NCBI GenBank assembly: GCA_030431475.1
Contig: JAUIJD010000026.1
Coordinates: 1-64,000 of the forward strand
From: Verrucomicrobiia bacterium
GTDB lineage: Bacteria > Verrucomicrobiota > Verrucomicrobiia > Verrucomicrobiales > Akkermansiaceae
Direction of reading: 5' to 3'
Length of the DNA stretch: 64,000 bases
The translations under genes and the position numbers were made by a program. Of the stretch, positions 40,041-48,505 are shown piece after piece. Numbering within the stretch: position 1 is the stretch's first letter; each line of letters begins with the position of its first letter. The notes below the pieces were generated by a model. It searched no databases, was not told the DNA's origin, and saw nothing but the letters and a program-made list of their open reading frames with translations.

Positions 40041-41354
40041 GTGAATGCACCCACCCTCGGCCTCGGCCTCGCGGGACTCGGAACCGTCGGTTCCGGAGTC
40101 GTCCTGATGCTTGAACGCAACGCCGAGCTGATCGCTGACCGCACCGGCGGCGCGGTGCGGCTCGAAGTCGCGCGGGTGCTGGTGCGCGACCCCTCGAAGC
40201 CGCGTGCGGCCGCGGTGGACGACGCCAAGGTGACCACCGACTGGCGTCAGGTCGTGGACGACCCCGCGGTGCACATCGTCGTCGAGTTGATCGGCGGCAC
40301 CGACACCGCCTTCGACATCGTCGCCGCGGCCCTGAAGGCCGGCAAGCCGGTGGTGACCGGCAACAAGGCGCTGCTCGCCGAGCGCGGCACCGAGCTCTTC
40401 GCGCTGTCACGCGAGCACGGCACGCCGATCCATTTCGAGGCGGCGGTGGCCGGGGGCATCCCCATCATCAAGACCGTCCAGGAGTCGTTCATCGGCAACC
40501 GGATCCACTCGATGAGCGGGATCATCAACGGCACCTCCAACTACATCCTCGAGCGGATGACGACCGGCGGTCTCGAGTTCGCCGAGGCGCTCAGCGAAGC
40601 CCAGCAACTCGGCTACGCCGAGGCCGACCCGGCGCTCGACGTCAACGGCTGGGACGCCGCGCACAAGGCGATCCTGCTGGCCACGCTGGCCTACGGTTTC
40701 GCCATCGATCCGGAAAAGGTCCACGTCGCGGGCATCGAGCAGGTGCGCCCGATCGACATCGAGTTCGCCACGCGGCTCGGCTACGTGGTCAAGCTGCTGG
40801 CGGTGGTGCGCGAGCATCCGGATGGCTCGGTCGAGTGCCGCGTGCAACCGTCCTTCATCGCCAAGAGCCACATCCTCGCCAGCGTCAACGGCGTGTTCAA
40901 CGCGGTCGCCGTGCACGGCGATTCGGCCGGCGAGTCGCTCTTCTACGGCCGCGGTGCCGGACAGGATCCGACCGCCTCGTCGGTGGTCGCCGACCTGGTC
41001 GAGGCGGCGCGTTCGGTCGAGGGCGAGGCGGGGCACCGGGGATTTCTCCCCTACCGCGACGACGGCAAGCTGCTGCCGGTCGAGGAAACCAGCACGGCCT
41101 ACTACGTGCGCTTCGACGTGACCGACCGCCCCGGCGTGATCGCCGAGGTGGCGAAGAGGCTGGCCGACGCCGGGATCGGCATTTCCGGCACCCATTCGCC
41201 GGTGAATCCGGAGAGCCCGGACGCGGATTTCGTCGACATGGTTTTCCAGCTCCACAGCTGCCGTTTCGGCCTCCTGCAGGACACGCTGGACCAGATCGAG
41301 AAGCTCGACTGCATCAACAGCTCGCCGGTCGTCTTCCGGATCGAGAAGTTGTGA
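40041..41354 (+). CDS. hom: Homoserine dehydrogenase
   Basis: 437 residues from a GTG at 40041. NAD(P)-binding GLGTVGSGVV is at ~9-18, then VTGNKALLA, FEAAVAGGIPIIKTVQESF, GIINGTSNYILERM (family signature) and AEADPALDVNGWDAAHKAILLA. A C-terminal ACT domain (~345-430, YYVRFDVTDRPGVIAEVAKRLADAGI) probably senses threonine. The enzyme reduces aspartate semialdehyde to homoserine. A TTG at 39999 would extend it by 14 residues without family similarity. Confidence 0.95.
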   Translation: MNAPTLGLGLAGLGTVGSGVVLMLERNAELIADRTGGAVRLEVARVLVRDPSKPRAAAVDDAKVTTDWRQVVDDPAVHIVVELIGGTDTAFDIVAAALKAGKPVVTGNKALLAERGTELFALSREHGTPIHFEAAVAGGIPIIKTVQESFIGNRIHSMSGIINGTSNYILERMTTGGLEFAEALSEAQQLGYAEADPALDVNGWDAAHKAILLATLAYGFAIDPEKVHVAGIEQVRPIDIEFATRLGYVVKLLAVVREHPDGSVECRVQPSFIAKSHILASVNGVFNAVAVHGDSAGESLFYGRGAGQDPTASSVVADLVEAARSVEGEAGHRGFLPYRDDGKLLPVEETSTAYYVRFDVTDRPGVIAEVAKRLADAGIGISGTHSPVNPESPDADFVDMVFQLHSCRFGLLQDTLDQIEKLDCINSSPVVFRIEKL

Positions 41355-41410
41355 CCGGCGGACGCAGCCTTCGTTTGACGGACGGGCGCGCGAGGCTTTG
41401 TTGAGCGCTG

Positions 41411-42181
41411 ATGAAAGCGCTTGTCCTTCTTTCCCTGCTGCTCCCGACCGCCTTCGCCTCCATCGTCGAGAACGAGGTCGACTACGAACACGACGGGACC
41501 GCCCTCGAAGGTTTCCATGCCTACGACGATGCGGTCGAGGGCGAGCGTCCCGGCGTCCTGATCGTCCATCAGTGGACCGGGCTCACCGACTACGAGAAGT
41601 CGCGTGCCCGCCAGCTCGCCGGGATGGGCTACAACGTCTTCGCCCTCGACATCTACGGGAAGGGAATCCGTCCGCAGCCGCCGGAGTCCGGCCAGTATGC
41701 GGGGAAGTACAAGGGAGATCGCGAATTGTTCCGCGGACGCCTGATGGCGGGTCTTGAGGTGCTCCGGAACGACGAGCGGACGGCCCGCGGGAAGATCGCG
41801 GCGATCGGCTACTGCTTCGGGGGCACCGGGGTGCTCGAACTCGCCCGGGCCGGGGCCGACATCGCCGGGGTGGTGTCGTTTCACGGCGGACTCGGAGCCG
41901 CCGAGGGGATGGAGGCCACGGCCGGGGGCGTGAAGGCGAGGGTTCTGGTCTGCCACGGCGCGGCCGACCCCCACGTGCCCGCCGAAGAGGTCGCGGCATT
42001 CCAGGACGAGATGCATGTCGCCGACGCGGACTGGCAGTTCATCGCCTACGCCGATGCGGTGCATGCCTTCACCCAGAAGATGGCGGGCGACGATCCGTCG
42101 AAGGGAGCGGCCTACCAGGAGACCGCCGACCGGCGCTCCTGGGCTCACATGAAATTGTTCTTCTCGGAGATTTTCGAGTGA
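41411..42181 (+). CDS. Exported dienelactone hydrolase family protein
   Basis: 256 residues with a signal peptide (ALVLLSLLLPTAFA). Alpha/beta hydrolase core: VLIVHQWTGLTDYEKSRARQLAGMGYNVFALDIYGKG, nucleophile cysteine in IGYCFGGTGVLE near residue 137, aspartate in CHGAADPHVP and histidine in YADAVHAFTQ. That Cys-Asp-His triad is the dienelactone hydrolase type. The periplasmic substrate is unknown. Its stop overlaps a GTG of the next gene. Confidence 0.9.
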   Translation: MKALVLLSLLLPTAFASIVENEVDYEHDGTALEGFHAYDDAVEGERPGVLIVHQWTGLTDYEKSRARQLAGMGYNVFALDIYGKGIRPQPPESGQYAGKYKGDRELFRGRLMAGLEVLRNDERTARGKIAAIGYCFGGTGVLELARAGADIAGVVSFHGGLGAAEGMEATAGGVKARVLVCHGAADPHVPAEEVAAFQDEMHVADADWQFIAYADAVHAFTQKMAGDDPSKGAAYQETADRRSWAHMKLFFSEIFE

Positions 42182-42231
42182 AGGAGCACAAAAGCATTTG
42201 CGTCACCTTTCTTCCTAGGTCTCTTCTGCGT

Positions 42232-42810
42232 GTGAAAAAGAAATTCTTTCCCCTCTTCGCCCTCATCGCCGCCTGCAATCTGCAGGCGAACGAGGCCCCG
42301 GAACAGAAGGCGAGCTACGTGGATGAAGCGCCGCTGCCGTCGGGCTGGCCCGACCCCGGCCCGTATGACCGCGTGACGGAGAAGAGCTACCCGGCATACC
42401 GGGCGGCCTTCACCGACGGCAAGGGCGAGACCAGCGCCTTCTGGACGCTCTTCCTCCATATCAAGAAGAACGACATTCCGATGACGGCGCCGGTCGAGAT
42501 GCCGATGGAGATGGAGGACGGTCGCCTCGGGCAGAGCGGCATGGCCTTCCTCTACCAGAACGGCAAGGTCGAGCCGAAGAAGCGGGACGGAACCAAGGTG
42601 GAGATCCGAGACGTGGCGGCGGCGAAGGTGCTGAGCTACGCCTGGCAGGGCGACGACTCGAAGAAGAATGTGGCACACGCCCGCGAGCAGCTCGAGGCCG
42701 AGCTGTCGAAGCGGGACCTCGAGAGCGATGGCTTCCGGCTCCTCGGCTACAACGGTCCGGGGACGCCCCGCGACCAGCGGACCTGGGAACTGCAGGCCTT
42801 GCTCGACTGA
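42232..42810 (+). CDS. SOUL-type heme-binding lipoprotein
   Basis: 192 residues from a GTG at 42232, giving a lipoprotein signal (FFPLFALIAAC). A GTG at 42178 overlaps the previous stop but would hide that signal. The SOUL/HBP domain is recognisable by PYDRVTEKSYPAYRAAF, TSAFWTLFLHIKKNDIPMTAPVEM (the conserved NxIPMTAPV motif), the SGMAFLYQ strand and the VAHAREQLEAEL helix. Family members bind heme or porphyrin, and some act in heme trafficking. Probably co-transcribed with the hydrolase upstream. Confidence 0.9.
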   Translation: MKKKFFPLFALIAACNLQANEAPEQKASYVDEAPLPSGWPDPGPYDRVTEKSYPAYRAAFTDGKGETSAFWTLFLHIKKNDIPMTAPVEMPMEMEDGRLGQSGMAFLYQNGKVEPKKRDGTKVEIRDVAAAKVLSYAWQGDDSKKNVAHAREQLEAELSKRDLESDGFRLLGYNGPGTPRDQRTWELQALLD

Positions 42811-42815
42811 GCGGC

Positions 42816-43370
42816 CTACTTCCGCTCCACGCCGGGCGGCAGCCAGTCTTTCTTCATCGGCTGGATGGTCGGTTCCGCGCCGGCGGGGGTATCGGCAGCA
42901 TCGGGCAGCGACGGTGCGGCGCCGCTGACCTTGGCGGCATGGGGCTGGATCCTGGCCCGGATCTGGTCCTCCGGCATGTCGCCGACGAAGCGGTCGACCT
43001 CGCGGCCGCCGACGAAGATGCGCACGTCCGGAATCCCCGAGACCCCGAAACGGGCGGCGGCGGCGTTGGCCTGATCGACATCGACCTTGCCCAGCGCGAC
43101 CTTGTCGCCGAATTCCCCGGCCACCTGGTCGAGCTTCGGCCCGAGGTTCTTGCAGGGGCCGCACCAGCTGGCATGAAAGTCGAGGACCACCACCTGGTCC
43201 GGGCGGGCCACGAAGGCATCGATCTCGCCCTCGGAGAGCTCGGTCGCGTTGAGCGACAGCGTCTTGACGGCCTCTCCGGTGTCGGAGTTCTCACCGCTCT
43301 CGAGCACTTCCTTGAGTTTGTCGCAACTGGCGAGGGCCAGCGGCAGGATCAGCAGTGCCAGTCGTTTCAT
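42816..43370 (-). CDS. Thioredoxin-domain lipoprotein
   Basis: 184 residues. Lipoprotein signal LLILPLALASC; thioredoxin fold at ~45-145 with the active site FHASWCGPCKNLGPKLDQVA, the cis-proline in SGIPDVRIFVGG and a final helix; then a proline-rich tail. It would reduce disulfides or act in cytochrome maturation at the membrane. Its ATG overlaps the stop of the upstream gene (ATGA), which encodes a second thioredoxin-like fold without cysteines. Confidence 0.92.
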   Translation of the reverse strand: MKRLALLILPLALASCDKLKEVLESGENSDTGEAVKTLSLNATELSEGEIDAFVARPDQVVVLDFHASWCGPCKNLGPKLDQVAGEFGDKVALGKVDVDQANAAAARFGVSGIPDVRIFVGGREVDRFVGDMPEDQIRARIQPHAAKVSGAAPSLPDAADTPAGAEPTIQPMKKDWLPPGVERK

Positions 43371-44005
43371 GGTTGGGAAGCGGGTTGCATGCCGGGAGGT
43401 GTGTCCTTCCGCGGGATGGGTTTCATGCCGGGAACCGCGTCGGCGGGTTCCACCTTCAGGATCGGAGCGTCGCTGGCCGCGCGCTGCATGCCATCGACTT
43501 CCGGAAGCCAGCCGGGGCCGAAGCGTTTCACCAGGCCCGCCAGGTAGCGCTCGATGGTGGCCTCGACCTTCGGCCGGTCGGCCGGTCCCCTGAGGGAGCC
43601 GAGCTTGTAGCCGGCGGCGTAGAAATCCAGTTGTCCGGCAAACTCCTCGAGGTCGACCTTCTGCGAGGTCGCAAGGTCGGTGTTCTCGATCACGTCGAGC
43701 TCCGCGTAGGCCACCTTCTCGCCGTAGGTCTGCTCCTTCTGGAGTTGTTCGAGGATCTCCTGCAGCTTCTCGGCGTCCGGATTCCCGTCCATCATCATGT
43801 TGATCACGGTCAGCCGGTGCTCGGCCGAGATCATCTCGCGGAAATTCTTCTCGTCGACCTGCTCGAGCTCGGACTCCTCGCGGGCCGTGCTCGCGGGCGC
43901 GGCCAAGCCGGGGATGTCGATGAACAGGCCCGCCATCAAGGCACCGCCAAACATCAGCAGCACGATGAGGCGGCGAATCCAGGTCGCTCGACGTTCGTCA
44001 TCCAC
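43367..44005 (-). CDS. Membrane-anchored thioredoxin-like protein lacking the CxxC motif
   Basis: 212 residues from a GTG at 44005. A cytoplasmic start (MDDERRATWIRR) precedes one membrane helix (LIVLLMFGGALMAGLFI). The periplasmic part contains RLTVINMMMDGNPDAEKLQEILEQL, VAYAELDVIENTDLATSQKV and LDFYAAGYKLGSLRG, which has the strand-helix order of a thioredoxin fold with no cysteine at the active site. A proline-rich tail follows. It is translationally coupled to the thioredoxin lipoprotein, so it may be its partner or substrate receptor. The fold assignment is an inference. Confidence 0.7.
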   Translation of the reverse strand: MDDERRATWIRRLIVLLMFGGALMAGLFIDIPGLAAPASTAREESELEQVDEKNFREMISAEHRLTVINMMMDGNPDAEKLQEILEQLQKEQTYGEKVAYAELDVIENTDLATSQKVDLEEFAGQLDFYAAGYKLGSLRGPADRPKVEATIERYLAGLVKRFGPGWLPEVDGMQRAASDAPILKVEPADAVPGMKPIPRKDTPPGMQPASQP

Positions 44006-44112
44006 AGCGCGGAGACGATACCAGCCCGCGGGCGAACGAAAAGATTTGTTTCGGGAACCCGAAACAACAGGCCGATCTTGAGGGGCCGGACGGCACCTGC
44101 CGGGCCCGGACC

Positions 44113-44322
44113 CTACTCGCCGTCGGCGGTCGCCTTGATGTCGCTGAGCGCGGCGATGAAGTCCCCGAGAATCTCGGCCGGAACCATGATGGTATCACGG
44201 TTGCCGCTCACATCCTCGGTAATCTTGACCACCTTGCCCCGGGCGTTCTCCTTCAGATCGAGGAAAAACGTCTTGCGATCCGCGAGGATCTTCTCGGTGT
44301 GCAGCAGATCGTTGTTATGCAC
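44113..44322 (-). CDS. PUR-alpha/DUF3276 family nucleic-acid-binding protein
   Basis: 69 residues from a GTG at 44322 with a strong AAGGAGAAAG ribosome-binding site. The core TEKILADRKTFFLDLKENARGKVVKITEDV and RDTIMVPAEILGDFIAALSDI match the bacterial PUR domain (whirly-like fold). Homologues in Borrelia and Bacteroidetes bind single-stranded and structured nucleic acids as homodimers. Likely a small nucleoid or RNA-associated regulator. Confidence 0.85.
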   Translation of the reverse strand: MHNNDLLHTEKILADRKTFFLDLKENARGKVVKITEDVSGNRDTIMVPAEILGDFIAALSDIKATADGE

Positions 44323-44435
44323 CTTCTCTCCTTTCCATTGAAACCGCTTGGAGCATCCCCGGCATCTGCTGAAAGTCAAGTCAGCTCTGGTTTCCGTCGC
44401 TTGCCCCCGTCGCGGGCCTGCCCCACGCTCCGGCC

Positions 44436-45038
44436 ATGGAACTCGACCTGCTCGGCCAGCATGCCGACCGCGCCTATCCCATCCTCTCCAGCCTGATCAC
44501 CCCGCGGCCCATCGCCTGGGTCAGCACCCGGCACGACGACGGCTCGGTGAACCTCGCGCCGTTCTCCTACTTCAATGTCTTCGGGTCGCGCCCTCCGCTG
44601 GTGATCTACGCGCCGGGAAACCGCCCGGATGGGAGCCCGAAGGATTCGGCACGAAATGCCGAGCAGACCGGTGAGTTCACCGTGAGCCTGGTTTCTCCCG
44701 AGCAGACCGAGACGATGGTCGCCACGGCCGCCAGCCTGCCGCCCGGCGAGAGCGAGGCCGAGCGGCTGGGGGTGGAAATGGCGTCGTCGTCGGTGGTCGA
44801 TCCGCCGCGGGTCGCGGGAGCCCCGGCCGCGCTGGAGTGCCGCGTTCACTCCGTGCAGCGGATCGGGCAGAACCGCCTGGTCCTCGGGATCGTCCACCGC
44901 GTCCATGTCCGCGACGAGCTCATCGAACCGGAGACCCTGCGGATCCGTCAGGAACTCCACACGCCGCCCGGGCGGATGGGCTCGCCCGACTGGTACTGCC
45001 GCACCGATTCGCTCTTCGAGATGCCCCGGCCGGAATGA
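44436..45038 (+). CDS. Flavin reductase family (FMN-binding split-barrel) protein
   Basis: 200 residues. RAYPILSSLITPRPIAWVSTRHDDGSVNLAPFSYFNVFGSRPPLVIYAP is the FMN-binding split barrel opening, then DSARNAEQTGEFTVSLVS and a GIVHRVHVRDELI strand near the C-terminus. Members reduce FMN with NAD(P)H or bind it as cofactor. It could in principle supply reduced flavin to the halogenase-like enzyme at 11545, but the genes are 30 kb apart. It overlaps the Dus gene by 4 bases. Confidence 0.88.
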   Translation: MELDLLGQHADRAYPILSSLITPRPIAWVSTRHDDGSVNLAPFSYFNVFGSRPPLVIYAPGNRPDGSPKDSARNAEQTGEFTVSLVSPEQTETMVATAASLPPGESEAERLGVEMASSSVVDPPRVAGAPAALECRVHSVQRIGQNRLVLGIVHRVHVRDELIEPETLRIRQELHTPPGRMGSPDWYCRTDSLFEMPRPE

Positions 45039-46090
45039 CCGGGCTCCTCCCAGCGGACCGGCCGGCGCTCTACCTGGCGCCGATGCAGGACGTCACCGAC
45101 CTCACCTTCATGCGGGTGCTGGCGGGCTACGGGGGCGCCGACGTCTATGTCACCGAGTATTTCCGCGTCCACGAGGCGTCGAGGCCGGACCCCTGGATCC
45201 TGCGGTCGATCGACGAGAACCCGACGGGTCGTCCGGTCTTCGCCCAGATGATCGGGCAGGACGTCGAGGCGCTGGTGCGAACGGCCCGCGAGCTCGAGCG
45301 GCATCCGGTGGCCGGCATCGACCTCAACCTCGGGTGTCCGGCGCCGGTCGTGTGCAAGAAGGAGGCGGGAGGGGGCTTGTTGCGCAACCTGCCCAAGGTC
45401 GACCGCATCCTCGGCGCCCTTCGCGAGGCCATCGGCGGACGCTTCACCGTCAAGACACGGATCGGCTACCACGGGCCGGAGGAGTTTCCCGCACTGCTCG
45501 AGGTCTTCCAACGCCATGCCATCGACGCGCTGGCGATTCACGGCCGGACCGTGGTCGAGCGCTACCAGACGCCGGTTCATCCCGAGTGCATCCGGGCGGC
45601 GGTGGAGGTCATGCCGTGCCCGGTGATTGCCAACGGCAACGTCGTCGATGTCGCCACCGGCCTGGCGCTGCACGGGCAGACCGGAGCCGCCGGCCTGATG
45701 GTGGGGCGGGGGGCGATCCGCAATCCATGGCTTTTCGAGCAGCTGCGCGCGGCATTCGCCGGAAAGGAGGGGCCGCGGCCGAGCTGCCGCGACCTGCTCG
45801 GCTACATCCGCTGTCTCTACGAGGAGATCGGACGCGATACCGATAACTTCGATGAACTGGGGCACGTCCAGCGGATGAAAAAGACGATGGTCTTTGTCAC
45901 CCAGGGCCACGATCCGGACTTCGAGTATCGGCTGCGGCGGGCGAAGCTGCCGGGCGAGTTCGATGCCATCTGCGCTGAGTTTCTCGACCGCGACGATCCC
46001 ATGCCGCCGCGCCCGAACGAGAACTCGAGGCTGTTCTGCGGGTTTTCGGCGTTGGGAGATGCCGGAAGCGGCTCCTTGCAGGCGCCATGA
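45035..46090 (+). CDS. tRNA-dihydrouridine synthase
   Basis: 351 residues of the Dus FMN barrel family. LYLAPMQDVTDLTFM binds FMN; DLNLGCPAPVVCKKEAGGGLL holds the catalytic cysteine (~residue 97). VKTRIGYHG, LAIHGRT, PVIANGNV and LMVGRGAIRNPWLF complete the barrel. It reduces specific uridines of tRNA. The C-terminal SGSLQAP and stop codon are read from a REP-like hairpin (46064-46090), as also happens in the gene ending at 57230, so the natural C-terminus may have been replaced. Confidence 0.93.
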   Translation: MTGLLPADRPALYLAPMQDVTDLTFMRVLAGYGGADVYVTEYFRVHEASRPDPWILRSIDENPTGRPVFAQMIGQDVEALVRTARELERHPVAGIDLNLGCPAPVVCKKEAGGGLLRNLPKVDRILGALREAIGGRFTVKTRIGYHGPEEFPALLEVFQRHAIDALAIHGRTVVERYQTPVHPECIRAAVEVMPCPVIANGNVVDVATGLALHGQTGAAGLMVGRGAIRNPWLFEQLRAAFAGKEGPRPSCRDLLGYIRCLYEEIGRDTDNFDELGHVQRMKKTMVFVTQGHDPDFEYRLRRAKLPGEFDAICAEFLDRDDPMPPRPNENSRLFCGFSALGDAGSGSLQAP

Positions 46091-46168
46091 TTCGGGACGA
46101 CGGCTTTCGGCCGCCGGGCGACCGCCGGTCGCCCACCCGGCACATGGCGCTTTGAAAAGCGCCACTCC
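46064..46168. repeat. REPIN-like pair, TGGCTCC/TGGCGCTTT hybrid
   Basis: The left end (46064-46090: GGAAGCGGCTCC, TTGCA, GGCGCCATGA) is a degenerate TGGCTCC-type hairpin whose foot is GGAA. The right end (46145-46168) is TGGCGCTTT, GA, AAAGCGCCA, CTCC. Internal hairpins (GGCTTTCGGCC; GCGACCGCCGGTCGC) lie between. It spans the Dus stop to 18 bases before the MlaF-like start. Confidence 0.8.
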
Positions 46169-46186
46169 TCTTGGCACACTCCCTCC

Positions 46187-46948
46187 GTGCCCGAGCCCTT
46201 CATCCGCGTCCGCGATCTGCACCAGCACTTTGGCGCGAACCACGTGCTGCGCGGGATCGATCTCGACATCATGCGGGCCGAAACGCTGGTCCTGCTCGGA
46301 GGATCGGGGGCGGGGAAATCGGTGCTGCTGAAGCATCTGCCCGGCCTGATGACGCCGGCCGAGGGGACCGTCCACGTCGAGGACACCGAGATCTCCGACA
46401 TGACGGAGCGCCAGCTCGGCCCCATCCGGCGCAAGGTGGGCATCATGTTCCAGGGCGGGGCCTTGTTCGACTCGATGACCGTCGGCGAGAATGTCGCCTT
46501 TCCCCTGCGGGAGGCCGGGCTGAAGGATGAGGCCGAGATCGCCGGGCGCGTGGCGAAGGCGCTGGAGATCGTCCGGCTCGGCGGCGAGGAGGAGAAAATG
46601 CCGGCCGATCTTTCCGGGGGGATGCGCAAGCGCGTCGCGCTGGCCCGGGCGGTGGTGGATCGGCCCGACTGCGTGCTCTACGACGAACCCCACGCCGGGC
46701 TCGATCCGGTGACCGCCGACACCATCGACCACATGATCAAGTGCCTCCAGCGCGACCACGGCATGACCAACGTCGTGATCACGCACGAGATGCGCTCGGT
46801 CTTCCACATCGCCGACCGGGTGGTCTTCCTCAAGGACGGGCGGGTCTACTGGATCGGGACGCCCGCCGAGCTTCGCGACACCGCCGATCCCCACCTCCGG
46901 GCCTTCGTCGACGGCAATTCGGGGGAGGCATGGGGCGACTGCGGGTGA
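46187..46948 (+). CDS. ABC transporter ATP-binding protein, MlaF-like
   Basis: 253 residues from a GTG. Walker A LLGGSGAGKSVLLKHL at ~36-51, Q-loop GIMFQGGALFDSMTVGENVAFPL (the FQxGALFDSM form is typical of Mla/Mce ATPases), signature DLSGGMRKRVALARA, Walker B CVLYDEPHAGLDPVT and the switch histidine VVITHEM. It would energise phospholipid or lipid transfer between membranes with the MlaD-like protein that follows. The MlaE permease gene is not adjacent. Confidence 0.9.
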   Translation: MPEPFIRVRDLHQHFGANHVLRGIDLDIMRAETLVLLGGSGAGKSVLLKHLPGLMTPAEGTVHVEDTEISDMTERQLGPIRRKVGIMFQGGALFDSMTVGENVAFPLREAGLKDEAEIAGRVAKALEIVRLGGEEEKMPADLSGGMRKRVALARAVVDRPDCVLYDEPHAGLDPVTADTIDHMIKCLQRDHGMTNVVITHEMRSVFHIADRVVFLKDGRVYWIGTPAELRDTADPHLRAFVDGNSGEAWGDCG

Positions 46949-46996
46949 GAACCGCGACCTTGCACGCCGGCGCCCGCTCGCGCATGGTTCCGGCGC

Positions 46997-48001
46997 ATGG
47001 CCGAGCCCAAAGCCAGGACCGAGACGCTCGTCGGCCTTTTTCTTCTCATCGGCCTCGGGTTGCTCGCCGGACTCATCGTCACCTTCGGTCGCTTCGGCGA
47101 CCGGTTCGCGGGTCGCTACCCGCTGACCGTGGTGTTCGACGACGCCGCCGGGGTGATCAAGGGGTCGGAGGTGCGCATGGGCGGCGCCCGCATCGGCAAG
47201 GTGAGCGGTACGCCCCAGCTGACCGCGGACGTGAAGGTCCGGGTCCCCCTCGACATCGTCGAGGAAATCCGCATCCCCGAAGGTTCGGCGTTCCAGATCT
47301 CATCGGCCTCCATCCTCGGGGACAAGCTGATCATCATCACCCCGCCCGCGGACACCACCGGCCGGACCATCGAGCCGGACAGCGTGGTCCAGGGCTCGGG
47401 CCCCTCGGGTCTCGATGCGATTCAGAACAACGCGGTGGCCGTCTCGCAGGATGCCCGTCGGCTGCTGGTCGAGGCCGAGAAGACGATGAAGGGAATCGAC
47501 AGCGCCATCGGTGACGTTCGGATCGCCACCGGGGAGCTCAACGAGACGCTGAAGAAGGTGAACGACCAGGTGCTTTCCCAACAGAACCTCGATCACCTGG
47601 GTTCCACGCTGGCGAACCTCGACAAGGCGAGCGCCGGACTGGAGCCGGTGCTGGCCGATGCGCGGGAAGCGATCGCCAGCATCGAGCGGGCCGCCGCCGG
47701 GGCCAACGAGACCTTCGACAAGGCGGGCGAGAGGATCGACGAACTCGAGCCGGCGCTCCGCGACGTGCCGAAGGCGGTCGCCTCGCTTTCGCGCGCCGCC
47801 GACCAGGCGGCCGACACCCTTGAGAGGGTCGAGGACGGCGAGGGTCTGCTCGGCACGTTGGCATACGACGAGGGCGTGTCCGACGACGCCAAGACCTTCA
47901 TCCGCAATCTCCGCCGCGACGGCATCCTGCGCTACCGCGACAAGGAGGGCGAAACGCCCGAGGAGGATCCTCGCGCCCGTTTCCGCAGCCGGCGGCGGTG
48001 A
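46997..48001 (+). CDS. MlaD/MCE-domain lipid-transfer protein
   Basis: 334 residues. An N-terminal membrane anchor (LVGLFLLIGLGLLAGLIVTF) is followed by an MCE domain (~40-130: YPLTVVFDDAAGVIKGSEVRMGGARIGKV, ISSASILGDKLIIITP). A long heptad-rich helical region follows (~150-300). MCE proteins form hexameric rings or tubes that shuttle lipids across the periplasm. The length of the helical part is more like YebT/PqiB-type or mycobacterial Mce proteins than E. coli MlaD. It is 48 bases after the ATPase gene. Confidence 0.9.
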   Translation: MAEPKARTETLVGLFLLIGLGLLAGLIVTFGRFGDRFAGRYPLTVVFDDAAGVIKGSEVRMGGARIGKVSGTPQLTADVKVRVPLDIVEEIRIPEGSAFQISSASILGDKLIIITPPADTTGRTIEPDSVVQGSGPSGLDAIQNNAVAVSQDARRLLVEAEKTMKGIDSAIGDVRIATGELNETLKKVNDQVLSQQNLDHLGSTLANLDKASAGLEPVLADAREAIASIERAAAGANETFDKAGERIDELEPALRDVPKAVASLSRAADQAADTLERVEDGEGLLGTLAYDEGVSDDAKTFIRNLRRDGILRYRDKEGETPEEDPRARFRSRRR

Positions 48002-48205
48002 GGGAAGGGATGCGCCGGGTGAGGTGCTTCGGGCTTGGGGGTCAGTGGCCCGTGAGAGGGTGAAATGCCGTGCGGACGGCACCGGGCGAGTGGGAATGGT
48101 GAGGGGGGGGGCGGTTGCCCTCGCAAGGCTCGGCAACGGAGCATGGACCACCGGCCACCTCCCACTCGTCACCAAGGCCCGAACCCCGCAAAGGGGCGCC
48201 AGCGC
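48002..48205. repeat. Degenerate inverted-repeat remnant (S23-unit type)
   Basis: This 204-base gap holds no gene. A left arm near 48030-48060 (CTTGGGGGTCAGTGGCCCGTGAG) and a right arm near 48145-48183 (GACCACCGGCCACCTCCC... CGTCACCAAGGCCCG) are partial reverse complements of each other. They match the 37-bp repeats around the S23 gene at 35294-35755. Possibly an empty or decayed copy. Confidence 0.5.
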
Positions 48206-48451
48206 TCAGGGTGTCACGTTCTTGTGACTCCCGTCGCAGAGTGGCGGGTTGCCGGTGTGCTTGCATTGGCACCACCAGACCATCGTCTTTTCCTTCACCT
48301 CGAAGCGCACCGGTTGGAGGCCGGTTCCCTTGTGGCTTCCGTCGCAGAAGGGGGGGCTCGTCGAGCGTCCGCAGGCGCACCAGAAATGCACGCCGGCTTC
48401 GACCTCGAGCCCGAGGGGCTTGGTATCGCAGACAATCGGTTCCTCCGCCAT
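48206..48451 (-). CDS. Dual CDGSH iron-sulfur domain protein
   Basis: 81 residues with two complete CDGSH sites, CACGRSTSPPFCDGSH (~25-40) and CQCKHTGNPPLCDGSH (~61-76). Each binds a 2Fe-2S cluster through three cysteines and one histidine. The tandem form resembles the MitoNEET-like Miner2 type. Likely a soluble redox or iron-sulfur handling protein. Confidence 0.93.
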   Translation of the reverse strand: MAEEPIVCDTKPLGLEVEAGVHFWCACGRSTSPPFCDGSHKGTGLQPVRFEVKEKTMVWWCQCKHTGNPPLCDGSHKNVTP

Positions 48452-48505
48452 GCCGGGCAGATTAAGCGGTCCGGCGACGCAGGCCAGCCGCTTCTGCGGC
48501 GGCGA

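Noticed and set aside
44948-46894. 648-codon minus-strand frame over the Dus and MlaF-like genes
   Set aside because: Antisense to two clear genes, and Arg/His/Asp-biased.
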